Part shown: positions 33,907-41,500 of the stretch, one piece after another
Numbering within the stretch: the first letter of the stretch is position 1
Layout of the letters: each line of letters starts with the position of its first letter
From: DATAVK01 sp036267755
GTDB lineage: Bacteria > Actinomycetota > Actinomycetes > JAFAQI01
DNA length: 64,000 nt
NCBI GenBank assembly: GCA_036267755.1
Contig: DATAVK010000062.1
Coordinates: 1-64,000, forward strand
Reading direction: 5' to 3'
The notes under the pieces: model-generated
The model's database searches: none
What the model saw: the letters and a program-made list of their open reading frames with translations, nothing else
Told to the model about the DNA's origin: nothing
Position numbers and translations under genes: made by a program

Positions 33907-34659
33907 CTGCCGAGCCGCCGAACCATCCCTGGCCCGCCCACGCTCACCGAGGCCGATGTCGCCGCGCTGCGCTCTCGTGTCGCCGCCGGTGAGAAGCCAC
34001 GCGTCGTCGTGCGAACCCCGTCCGCGTCGGTAGCCGCCGGGACGCGCGGCAACGTCGTGCGCCTGGGCGACCCGAAGGACAACGAATACGTCGTGGTCCG
34101 CCTCGGCCGCGACGAGGTGCCGTTTGCGCCGTCGGAGCTAGCACTGTCAGTCCGGGGGAAGGCGGCAGCAGTAGCACCGCCCGCCGCCGACCCGCCTGCC
34201 TCGGCACCAGCCCCGGCAAGGAAGGCGTCGCCACGAGCGACGACAACCAAGACCTCGGCTGCCAAGCCCGCAGCCGCACCCGCACCCGCAGCCGCACCCG
34301 CAGCCGCGGCGCGGCGTCCGGCTGCCGCGGCGTCCCGCAGCCGCCGCTCGTCCACCTCGGCACGTCGCTCGGCTGCTCCGCTCACCGTCACGCTTCGCTT
34401 CCGCAGCGATGAGTGGACGGTCGAGGCGCAGCGCGGCGCCCGCCGCCTGTCCAAGGCGGGGCCGCTACGTCCCGGCGCCGTGTCGGCCTTTGCGGAGCAC
34501 GTTGACGATGAGGCGATCCGGGACGCGCTCGTCGAGACCGTCGAGTCCTGCCGCGCCGTGGTGGAGCAACGGGCCGAGGCGCTGCGGGCGCAGCTGCAGG
34601 AGGCTGAGGCGACACTCAAGGACTACGAGGCGAAGCCGAGCCGGCGTACCGCTCGCTGA
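33907..34659 (+). CDS. DUF6319-like protein, probable CTG start
   Basis: Protein of about 250 aa if it starts at CTG 33907. N-terminal part TLTEADVAALRSRVAAGEKPRVVVR followed by a small beta domain (GNVVRLGDPKDNEYVVVRLG, EVPFAPSELAL), an Ala/Pro/Lys-rich linker of about 70 residues, then a basic/helical C-terminus ending in a coiled coil (VVEQRAEALRAQLQEAEATLKDYE). The frame has no ATG, GTG or TTG between the in-frame TAA at 33865 and GTG 34009, yet the conserved-looking sequence begins earlier and a perfect GAGGAGG (33896-33902) lies 4 nt before CTG 33907. GTG 34009 has no Shine-Dalgarno. Function unknown; DNA or ribosome association is possible from its basic linker. Confidence 0.7.
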   Translation: MPSRRTIPGPPTLTEADVAALRSRVAAGEKPRVVVRTPSASVAAGTRGNVVRLGDPKDNEYVVVRLGRDEVPFAPSELALSVRGKAAAVAPPAADPPASAPAPARKASPRATTTKTSAAKPAAAPAPAAAPAAAARRPAAAASRSRRSSTSARRSAAPLTVTLRFRSDEWTVEAQRGARRLSKAGPLRPGAVSAFAEHVDDEAIRDALVETVESCRAVVEQRAEALRAQLQEAEATLKDYEAKPSRRTAR

Positions 34660-34691
34660 CGGTTTCCAGCCGGGCGTGCTGAGGTGTAGCC

Positions 34692-36530
34692 GTGAGGGGA
34701 TGGGTCGGCCGCGTTGCCCGCGCGGCGATCCTCCTGGTGGTCGTGCCGCTGGCAGTCGTCGCATGTGGCGCCCGGCCGGCGTCGATCCCTGCGTCAGCAC
34801 CTGCTCCGCTGGCCCCGATCGGGCTCGGATCGGGATCGGTGAGCGCGTTCCCTGAGCCCGGGTCGGCGACCGCGTCGCCGGGGACGCAGATCAGCTTCGA
34901 CGGCGCTACCGGCACTGAGCTGGCCGGGCTCACGGTGACCGGCAGCGTCTCGGGTCATCACGACGGCCGCGTCGAGGGCTACTCCACCGGCACGGGCGCG
35001 AGCTTCCTGCCGGCTCGGCCATTCGTCCCGGCGGAGCGCGTCACGGTGAGCACCGGTCTCGCGATCCGCGGCGGCCATGACGGGATGTTCGCCTTCACCA
35101 TCGCGACCCCGGCGACCGAGACCACTCCCCCCGTGACGCCGAAGCCGGTGGTGCCACCGACTCCCCCGGCAACCGTGACGCACAACGTCTCGGCCCGATC
35201 GATCCACGCGCCCGTCGTCACGGTCGAGACCCACCGGCGCTCGGCAGCAGCCGGCGACATCTTCCTGGGCACGAAGGGCGGCGGCCTCCCGCACGCCGTC
35301 ACCATCGTGGACGGGAACGGGAAGCTGGTCTGGTACCACCCGGAGGGAACGCTCGACGTCGAGGACGTCCACGTCCAGCAATACGACGGGCAGCGGGTGC
35401 TGACGTGGTGGCAGGGTCACCAGAACACTCCCCACGGGTACGGCGACGGCGTGGACGTGATCGTGGATTCGTCGTACCGGCGAATCGCGACGGTGCGCGC
35501 CGGCAACGGCTGGTCGGCCGACCTGCACGACTTCGAGCTCACTTCGGCCGGGACCGCCTTGATCACGGTGGCCGCCCCGATCCGCTGGAACCTCAGCGCT
35601 TTAGGCGGTCCCGTCCACGGGATCGTCATCGACGACCTGATCCAGGAGATCGACGTCAAGACCGGTCTCGTGATGTTTGAGTGGGGATCGCTCGACCACG
35701 TGCCGCTGAGCGCATCGACCGCCGGCGTCGTCAAGAACGCCACGACGGCCTGGGACTTCATCCATCTCAACAGCGTCACGCCAGCACCCGACGACGGGCT
35801 GCTGCTGTCGTCGCGGCACACCTTCGCGCTCTACGACGTCGACCTGCGGACCGGGAACCTGCGCTGGACGCTCGGCGGTCGGGACAGCACGTTCTTGATG
35901 TCGCGGCGGGCGCGCTTCTACTACCAGCACGACGCGCGGTTCCTCGGGCGCTGGCACATCACGTTGTTCGACGACGGCGGCGGGCCGCCGCGCCGTGAGG
36001 CGCAGTCACGGGCCCTGGAGCTGACGCTGCACCCGAAGAGCGACACGGTGACCGTCGCCCGGTCGTTAACGCACCGGCCCGAGCCGGTCGTGTCGGACAG
36101 CCAGGGCAACGTCCAGGCGCTGCCGAACGGAGACCTGCTCGTCGGCTTCGGCGCGGAGTCGCACATCACCGAGTTCGACCCCGCCGGCCGGGTGGTCTTC
36201 GAGGCGACGCTGCCACGAGGCGTCTCCAGCTATCGCGCCTATCGCAGCCGGTGGGTCGGCTCGCCTGCGACCGTTCCGGTGATCGCCGTCACGCGGACCC
36301 GACACGGGATGCGAGCCCACGTGAGCTGGAACGGTGACACCAGAACGATGCGGTGGCGACTGCTGGTGGGTTCGTCGACTGCCCAGCTCGTCGCCACGTC
36401 GACGGTGGTGGCCCGTCACGGTTTCCAGGCCACGCTGCCCATCCCCCGAGGGGTGCGGGTCGTCGCGGTGCAGGCGCTCGGGGCTGACGGTCGGCCGCTC
36501 GCGAGGTCGGCGGTCGCCACGACGCGTTGA
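34692..36530 (+). CDS. arylsulfotransferase-family (ASST-like) lipoprotein
   Basis: Exported lipoprotein of 612 aa. The lipobox VVAC places the lipidated Cys at residue 25. After a Pro/Thr-rich region (about 30-165) comes a beta-propeller of the arylsulfotransferase family: blocks ..AVTIVDGNGKLVWYHPEG, VEDVHVQQYDGQRVLTWWQG, DLHDFELTSAGTALIT, WDFIHLNSVTPAPDDGLLLSSRH and YYQHDARFLGRWHITLFDDGGGPP. PQQ-independent aryl sulfate transfer is known for a few members, but whether this one is active is unclear. GTG start. Confidence 0.85.
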   Translation: MRGWVGRVARAAILLVVVPLAVVACGARPASIPASAPAPLAPIGLGSGSVSAFPEPGSATASPGTQISFDGATGTELAGLTVTGSVSGHHDGRVEGYSTGTGASFLPARPFVPAERVTVSTGLAIRGGHDGMFAFTIATPATETTPPVTPKPVVPPTPPATVTHNVSARSIHAPVVTVETHRRSAAAGDIFLGTKGGGLPHAVTIVDGNGKLVWYHPEGTLDVEDVHVQQYDGQRVLTWWQGHQNTPHGYGDGVDVIVDSSYRRIATVRAGNGWSADLHDFELTSAGTALITVAAPIRWNLSALGGPVHGIVIDDLIQEIDVKTGLVMFEWGSLDHVPLSASTAGVVKNATTAWDFIHLNSVTPAPDDGLLLSSRHTFALYDVDLRTGNLRWTLGGRDSTFLMSRRARFYYQHDARFLGRWHITLFDDGGGPPRREAQSRALELTLHPKSDTVTVARSLTHRPEPVVSDSQGNVQALPNGDLLVGFGAESHITEFDPAGRVVFEATLPRGVSSYRAYRSRWVGSPATVPVIAVTRTRHGMRAHVSWNGDTRTMRWRLLVGSSTAQLVATSTVVARHGFQATLPIPRGVRVVAVQALGADGRPLARSAVATTR

Positions 36531-36552
36531 GCTGTCGTACCTCTGCGGCGGC

Positions 36553-37683
36553 TTATTTGGTCTTGGGCTTGTACATCGACGCAACCTGACCACCCGGCTG
36601 GCGGTTGGCCGGGCGCTTCGGCGGCATTGGCTCCGCGGGGAACCGACGAGGCCCAGACCACAAGCCGGGTACGGCGTCGTGCCGGTAGGCCAGCGCGTAG
36701 GCGACCGCTTCGTAGTTGACCCGCCACCCACGAAAGTGCGGCCACGCTTCTTCGGCGCTGCGCTCGGTCTCGAACCCGACGTCGAGCAGCCGCTGGACGC
36801 CGGCTTGGAACTCTTCGTAGGTCAGCTGCAGGTCGCCGTCCGGGTCGGGGTCGGTCTCCACCACGATCCCCACCGCGCTGCCCATCTGCTGCAACGCGAC
36901 GAAACCCATGCGCAGGCACAACCGGGGCTCCAGCCGGTCTCGGCTCGGGCTGAGTGACAGCAGGAGAGCGGCGGAGTCCATCACGGCCAACAGTCCGACC
37001 AGCCATGAGGTGTACGGCTGTGGCGACCGGAAGCGCATCAGCACGGGGTAGTTGGAGTGGCTCTCGGCGAGGTCCGCCGACCAGCGTTCCCACGCGGAGT
37101 AGAACGCGGGCAGGTCGTCCCGGTCGCCGGCGATGCCGTATTTGGTCCGGGCCAACAGCTCCGGCCCCCATGGTGGCGCGCCCGCACGCGACCCGAGCAG
37201 CGTGACTTCGGTCTCCCGCCGGTTGAACGCGGAGTACAGCGTCGGCAGGTAGCCGATCTGTGCCGCGACGACGGTGAGCCCGAAGGCGGCCGCGGCGACG
37301 TCGAGCGCTGTGGTCTGGTTGCCCACCGGCGCGACGAATCCCAACGTGAACATCGACGAGCCGGCTTCCCGGAACGCGACGCCGATGTTGTGGGTAGCCG
37401 GCCAGATCAGCAGCGCGAATCCGATCAGGTACGACGCCAGCCACACCGCCAGCTGGACCACCAGGAAGCCGGCCGCCTGCGCGGCGAGGATGTTGTCACG
37501 GTCGGGGTAGGCCTTTACCCGCATCGTGGCGATCCGGAAGCCCATGTCGACGATCCGGTCGACGGTCCGGCCGATCGGGCCGAGCCGGGCTCTGGGGATG
37601 ACCAGCTGGCGCAGCACGCTCGACGACGTCGCGACGATCAGAGAGAGACCAACCAGCACGCCGAAGATCCGCACCACGATCAC
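36553..37683 (-). CDS. two-TM channel-like membrane protein
   Basis: Protein of 376 aa with N-terminal spans (LIVATSSSVLRQLVI, then AAGFLVVQLAVWLASYLIGFALLIW), a re-entrant-looking SSMFTLGFVAPVGN segment and a further span ALDVAAAAFGLTVVAAQIGYLPTLY, followed by a soluble domain of about 220 residues. The TLGF stretch between two spans resembles the pore loop of two-TM K+-channel proteins, but it is not a canonical selectivity filter. Channel activity is an inference. GTG start at 37683, divergent from ligB. Confidence 0.6.
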   Translation of the reverse strand: MIVVRIFGVLVGLSLIVATSSSVLRQLVIPRARLGPIGRTVDRIVDMGFRIATMRVKAYPDRDNILAAQAAGFLVVQLAVWLASYLIGFALLIWPATHNIGVAFREAGSSMFTLGFVAPVGNQTTALDVAAAAFGLTVVAAQIGYLPTLYSAFNRRETEVTLLGSRAGAPPWGPELLARTKYGIAGDRDDLPAFYSAWERWSADLAESHSNYPVLMRFRSPQPYTSWLVGLLAVMDSAALLLSLSPSRDRLEPRLCLRMGFVALQQMGSAVGIVVETDPDPDGDLQLTYEEFQAGVQRLLDVGFETERSAEEAWPHFRGWRVNYEAVAYALAYRHDAVPGLWSGPRRFPAEPMPPKRPANRQPGGQVASMYKPKTK

Positions 37684-37715
37684 GGCACCATCCTGCCCGA
37701 AGGCAAGATGCAGGA

Positions 37716-39230
37716 GTGCTGCTGCTGGAGGTCGTCACCGTGTCGCGCGCCGTGTCGTCGACTACCCGGCGGCTCGCGAAGGTCGAGCTCATCGCCGCGG
37801 CGTTGCGGGACGCCGGGGCCGACGAGGTCGCCGTCGTGGTGCCGTGGCTCTCCGGCGAGCTGCGGCAACGACGTACCGGGATCGGGTGGGCGTCGCTCCG
37901 TGACCTGCCCGCGCCAGCAGCCGGGTCGACGCTGACCGTTGCGGCGGTCGACCGGCTGCTCGAGCGCGCGGCCAGTGCGGCCGGAGCCGGGTCGGCCGGT
38001 GAACGGCAGCGGATCGTCGCCGAGCTGTTCGGCGCCGCCACCGTCGAGGAGCAGGGCTTCCTGCGGGCACTGGTGTCCGGTGAGCTGCGGCAAGGGGCGC
38101 TCGAGGGAGTCATGGTCGACGCGGTGGCGCGGGCGGCCGGCGTGCCGCTTCCCGCGGTACGGCGGGCCGTCATGCTGCGCGGCGCCGTTGCCCCGGTCGC
38201 CGCTGCTGCCCTCACGGGTGGCGAGGCGGCCCTGGCCGAGTTCCGGCTGCAGGTCGGGCGGCCGGTGCAGCCCATGCTGGCGTCCACTGCGGCGTCCGTG
38301 CCGGCCGCTCTGGAAGCGCTCGGCGGTGTTCCCGTCGCCGTCGACTGGAAGCTGGACGGCATCCGCGTGCAGGTGCACCGCGACGGCGACGATGTCGCGG
38401 TCTTCACCCGGTCGCTCGACGACATCACCCGCCGGGTGCCCGAGCTGGTCGAGGCCGCGCGCCGGCTCCCCGTGACGACGGCGGTGCTCGACGGCGAGGC
38501 GATCGCGTTGCGGGACGACGGTCGGCCGCGGCCGTTTCAGGAGACCGGTTCCCGGACCGCTACCAGATCAACCGGCTCGCCGGTTCCGTTGTCCTGGTTC
38601 ATTTTCGACGCCCTGCATCTCGACGGCGAGGACATCCTCGACCTGCCACTCGCCGAGCGCTACGAGCGGCTCATGTCCGTCGTACCGGAGGAGCTGTTGG
38701 TGCCGAGGGTCATCACCGCATCCGTCGATGCGGCATCCGGCGTGCTCGCCGATACGCTGGCGCGAGGCCATGAGGGCGTGGTCGTGAAGTCGTTGGAGGC
38801 GGCCTACGACGCCGGCCGCCGGGGCGCTGGTTGGCTGAAGGTCAAGCCGGTGCACACGCTCGATCTCGTCGTGCTAGCCGCAGAGTGGGGCAGCGGCCGC
38901 CGGCGGGGCTGGCTGTCCAACCTGCACCTCGGCGCCCGCGATCCTGAGACCGGCGGCTTCGTCATGCTCGGCAAGACCTTCAAGGGGATGACCGACGAGT
39001 TGCTGCGCTGGCAGACCGAGCAGCTGCAACAGATCGAGGTATCGCGTAACGACTGGCAGGTCTTCGTCGAGCCACGGCTGGTCGTCGAGGTGGCGATCGA
39101 CGGTGTGCAGGCGTCGACGAGGTACCCGGGCGGGGTGGCGCTGCGGTTCGCGCGGATCGTGCGTTACCGCGACGACAAGTCGGCAGCCGAGGCGGACACG
39201 CTCGAGACGGTGCGCAGCTACCTGCCCTGA
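37716..39230 (+). CDS. ligB: ATP-dependent DNA ligase LigB
   Basis: DNA ligase of 504 aa, archaeal/eukaryal type, as in mycobacterial LigB. N-terminal DNA-binding domain (residues 1-185) with ELRQGALEGVMVDAVARA, then the adenylation domain with nucleophile Lys212 in WKLDGIRVQ, motif III SWFIFDALH, EGVVVKSL (motif IV) and GWLKVKP (motif V), then an OB domain. Seals nicks in duplex DNA; dispensable in mycobacteria beside LigA. GTG start. Confidence 0.94.
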   Translation: MLLLEVVTVSRAVSSTTRRLAKVELIAAALRDAGADEVAVVVPWLSGELRQRRTGIGWASLRDLPAPAAGSTLTVAAVDRLLERAASAAGAGSAGERQRIVAELFGAATVEEQGFLRALVSGELRQGALEGVMVDAVARAAGVPLPAVRRAVMLRGAVAPVAAAALTGGEAALAEFRLQVGRPVQPMLASTAASVPAALEALGGVPVAVDWKLDGIRVQVHRDGDDVAVFTRSLDDITRRVPELVEAARRLPVTTAVLDGEAIALRDDGRPRPFQETGSRTATRSTGSPVPLSWFIFDALHLDGEDILDLPLAERYERLMSVVPEELLVPRVITASVDAASGVLADTLARGHEGVVVKSLEAAYDAGRRGAGWLKVKPVHTLDLVVLAAEWGSGRRRGWLSNLHLGARDPETGGFVMLGKTFKGMTDELLRWQTEQLQQIEVSRNDWQVFVEPRLVVEVAIDGVQASTRYPGGVALRFARIVRYRDDKSAAEADTLETVRSYLP

Positions 39231-39294
39231 CCCCCCGTCACCCGCCTGTGGATGACGCCAGCACGGGAGCCTCCAGCCGAGCCAGACTGCCGCC

Positions 39295-39573
39295 ATGGAG
39301 CTGACCGTCTCCCCGGACGACCTACACGCGGCCGCTGTCGCGGTCGACGGGTGCGCCCATCGCCTCGAGTCGGCCCGCGCCGACTTCGTCTCGGTGTCGG
39401 TCGGCGTGATTCCCGATCTCGGTCCCCACGCCGCTGCTACGGCGGAGGGCGCCTCACAGGCGTCGGCCCAGGCGACCGAGGTGGTGGCCGACGACATCCG
39501 ACATCTCGCGGCGGCGTTGCGGGTGCTCGCCCAGGTCTACGAACGGCTTGACGCGACCGCCGTACCGCGATGA
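39295..39573 (+). CDS. EspC/DUF2580-like small secreted partner with YxxxD motif
   Basis: Protein of 92 aa resembling the ESX-secreted EspC family (DUF2580, PF10824): ELTVSPDDLHAAAVAVDGCAHRL, then a helical stretch with alanine-rich HAAATAEGASQAS, and a C-terminal helix that ends VYERLDATAVPR. YERLD fits the YxxxD/E secretion signal of type VII (ESX) substrates. Its stop overlaps the ATG of the toxin gene (ATGA), a layout typical of a partner protein that is co-secreted with or escorts the toxin. A CAGACT -10-like hexamer is 6 nt before the ATG. No ESX machinery gene lies in the window. Confidence 0.85.
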   Translation: MELTVSPDDLHAAAVAVDGCAHRLESARADFVSVSVGVIPDLGPHAAATAEGASQASAQATEVVADDIRHLAAALRVLAQVYERLDATAVPR

Positions 39574-40985
39574 GCGTCGCCCCTCCTCTCGTCGGCGCGC
39601 CGGTGGCACCCGCTCACTTCACGATCCCGAAGATCGCAGGCGATGCGGCAGCCGCCCGACGACTCGCCGCGGGGTACGCCGATCTTGCCGACTCGGTCGA
39701 CGCGGCGAGTGCTCAGGTCGGCGCGATCATGGCCGCGTTGACGGCAACGTGGACCGGAGCCGGAAGCGCCGGGTCGATGGCACCGGTCGAGAAGGTTCGC
39801 CACGATTCGGCCGCGCTGTCCCGTGCGTTGCGGGCCGCCAGCGACGACATGTCCCGGTACGCCGCGTCCTTGGCGAAGGCCCATGACCATCACGGGTTCT
39901 CGTTGCACAAGCTGGTCGCGATCGGTGCGGTCGTGGTCGTGTCCGCGGTCGCGATCACGGTGACCGTCGGCGCCGCCGCCGTCGTGGAAGCGGGCGCAGC
40001 GACGGCTGCCGTCGCCGGTGCGACCGAGGCGGCGGGGGACGCGGTCACGGCCGACCTCGCCGTCGGTGAGGGGCTCGCGGAGGCGATGGGCAGCGTCTCG
40101 TGGCTGCGACCACTGGCGGCCTTCGTCGTCCCGCATCTGTTGCAGGTCGAGTGGTCAGCCGGGTCCGTCGCTGGCTACGACGAAGCCACGGCCGGCAGGC
40201 TGGACTGGCGCGCGATCGGTGTGGCGAGCGGACTGAGCTTCACCGGCTCGGCGGCGGCTGACGGTGTTGGAGCGCGGGTCGCCACGACCGACTGGTACAC
40301 CGGTGCGTCGCCCGGTGTGCAACATGCCGCCGACGGTCTGGCGCAGGGAACCCTGTGGGCCGGGATCGCCGGGCTCGACGACCGGATTGTCGAGGGTCGG
40401 GTCGACAGCATCGACATGATCGAGGCGATGCTGCTCACCAGCAGCGGCGTCACCGCCCACGACCTACTGCAGGAACACGGCCTGGTCTTCCGGCCGAAGA
40501 CCGACTATCACCGACTTGCGTTGATCGCGGCACTGCGCCAGCCCGGGCGGATCCTCGATCCCGAGATCGCCCGCGAGATGGCGCTGCTTCGGCAGCCGCT
40601 CGACGAGGTGGTCCGCGGTGACGTCGACCTTGCACTGCACGAGGGTCCCGGCCACACGATGAGCCGGCACGTCGGCCTAACGACCCGGCAGCTGATGACA
40701 CGGATCCGGCGGGAACGGCTCCCCCGGGCATCGACGTACTGGGATGAGCAGTTAGCTCAGCGAGCCGTCGGTCAGGCGCTTAGAGAGAACAGCGCAATGA
40801 TCAGAAAGTGGTTGGCCAGCAACGATCTCCACCACCTTCGGCTTGATTACCTGAGCAACGATGACGTGGGATACACCATGACCAGGCGAGGGCGCATCAA
40901 GCTGACCAGGAGGGTTGTCGTCATCCTCAAGCAGGTCGACGGCGATGTTGTGCTGGTCACGAGCTTCCCGGAGCCGAGCCGATGA
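39570..40985 (+). CDS. WxG-type polymorphic toxin with CdiA-CT RNase A-like domain
   Basis: Toxin of 471 aa. Residues 20-110 are two long helices with a W61-T-G63 turn (WXG100-like targeting domain). Residues about 113-140 are strongly hydrophobic (LVAIGAVVVVSAVAITVTVGA), and 140-340 is an Ala/Gly-rich helical linker. Residues about 353-471 match the bacterial CdiA-CT RNase A domain (PF18431): HEGPGHTMSRHVG with candidate catalytic His362, STYWDEQLAQRAVGQAL, and the final VTSFP with Thr464 and Phe466 at the positions of the family Thr/Tyr pair. Predicted action is RNA cleavage in target cells. Codon use changes inside the domain (see findings). ATGA overlaps on both sides. Confidence 0.88.
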   Translation: MSVAPPLVGAPVAPAHFTIPKIAGDAAAARRLAAGYADLADSVDAASAQVGAIMAALTATWTGAGSAGSMAPVEKVRHDSAALSRALRAASDDMSRYAASLAKAHDHHGFSLHKLVAIGAVVVVSAVAITVTVGAAAVVEAGAATAAVAGATEAAGDAVTADLAVGEGLAEAMGSVSWLRPLAAFVVPHLLQVEWSAGSVAGYDEATAGRLDWRAIGVASGLSFTGSAAADGVGARVATTDWYTGASPGVQHAADGLAQGTLWAGIAGLDDRIVEGRVDSIDMIEAMLLTSSGVTAHDLLQEHGLVFRPKTDYHRLALIAALRQPGRILDPEIAREMALLRQPLDEVVRGDVDLALHEGPGHTMSRHVGLTTRQLMTRIRRERLPRASTYWDEQLAQRAVGQALRENSAMIRKWLASNDLHHLRLDYLSNDDVGYTMTRRGRIKLTRRVVVILKQVDGDVVLVTSFPEPSR

Positions 40986-41296
40986 CGTATCCAGTTGAGC
41001 TGTGGCCGGTCCTCGCGGCGGCCTTCTCAGGCATGAACGACCCACCCGGCCGACTCCGAGGTCGGGAGGCCTTCACTCACGTGATCGGCCTCGACTGGAA
41101 TGCCGGAGGCCGCGCCACCGCCCTCGTTGAGCTGCGCGATTTCTTGGCAAAAGGCGCTGACGAGGAACGCTGCCGATGGCTGATGGACGACATGGCGAGC
41201 ATGTACGACCCGCTCGTGGACTTCCCGACGCACCGCGCCTGCGTCCTCTGGGTCAGAGATCAACTAGAAGCAGGTGCCCGCAGCAGTACGATCTGA
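40982..41296 (+). CDS. probable immunity protein for the RNase A-like toxin
   Basis: Helical protein of 104 aa (MTYPVELWPVLAAAFSGMND, TALVELRDFLAKG). Its ATG overlaps the toxin stop by 4 bp, the standard place for a cognate immunity gene, which must be made with the toxin to protect the producer. No family is recognised from the sequence. Like the toxin 3' end it is less GC-rich than the surrounding genes. It could alternatively be a toxin-domain extension split off by recombination, but the position and size fit immunity best. Confidence 0.75.
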   Translation: MTYPVELWPVLAAAFSGMNDPPGRLRGREAFTHVIGLDWNAGGRATALVELRDFLAKGADEERCRWLMDDMASMYDPLVDFPTHRACVLWVRDQLEAGARSSTI

Positions 41297-41313
41297 TCTC
41301 GCGATTTTGCGAG

Positions 41314-41349
41314 CGCCGGATGCCCGGACTCTAGCCCGGTTATCCGGCG
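41314..41349. repeat. 8-bp inverted repeat after the immunity gene
   Basis: CGCCGGAT (41314-41321) and ATCCGGCG (41342-41349) pair around a 20-nt loop that itself carries two GCCCGG copies. It lies 18 bp after the immunity-gene stop and may be its terminator. Confidence 0.5.
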
Positions 41350-41370
41350 ATGATCTTTGGCCCAGGGTCG

Positions 41371-41433
41371 GCCGATGCCGCGATGGCCGTTTAAGGCGGC
41401 TCTAACGTCGCTAAACGGCCATCGCACATCGGC
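41371..41433. repeat. long imperfect inverted repeat in convergent gap
   Basis: Left arm 41371-41393 and right arm 41412-41433 pair over 14 bp without mismatch (GCGATGGCCGTTTA with TAAACGGCCATCGC) and a further 7 bp (GCCGATG with CATCGGC) after a small bulge. The loop is about 18 nt. It sits between the immunity gene and the convergent SDR gene. It could end transcription from both sides or be a dispersed repeat. Confidence 0.85.
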
Positions 41434-41500
41434 AGCGCACTTCTCGTTGCAGTGAAGCCGGTTCTACGCCATCAACGTTGCACTCAACGCGATCAGCGCG

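Noticed and set aside
33843..34619. Minus-strand extension of homogentisate dioxygenase
   Set aside because: It overlaps the divergent gene and has low-complexity Ala/Gly sequence; ATG 33842 has a perfect Shine-Dalgarno.
36553..37683. Assignment as a bona fide potassium channel
   Set aside because: The TLGF segment is not a canonical TVGYG filter, so only a channel-like call is made.
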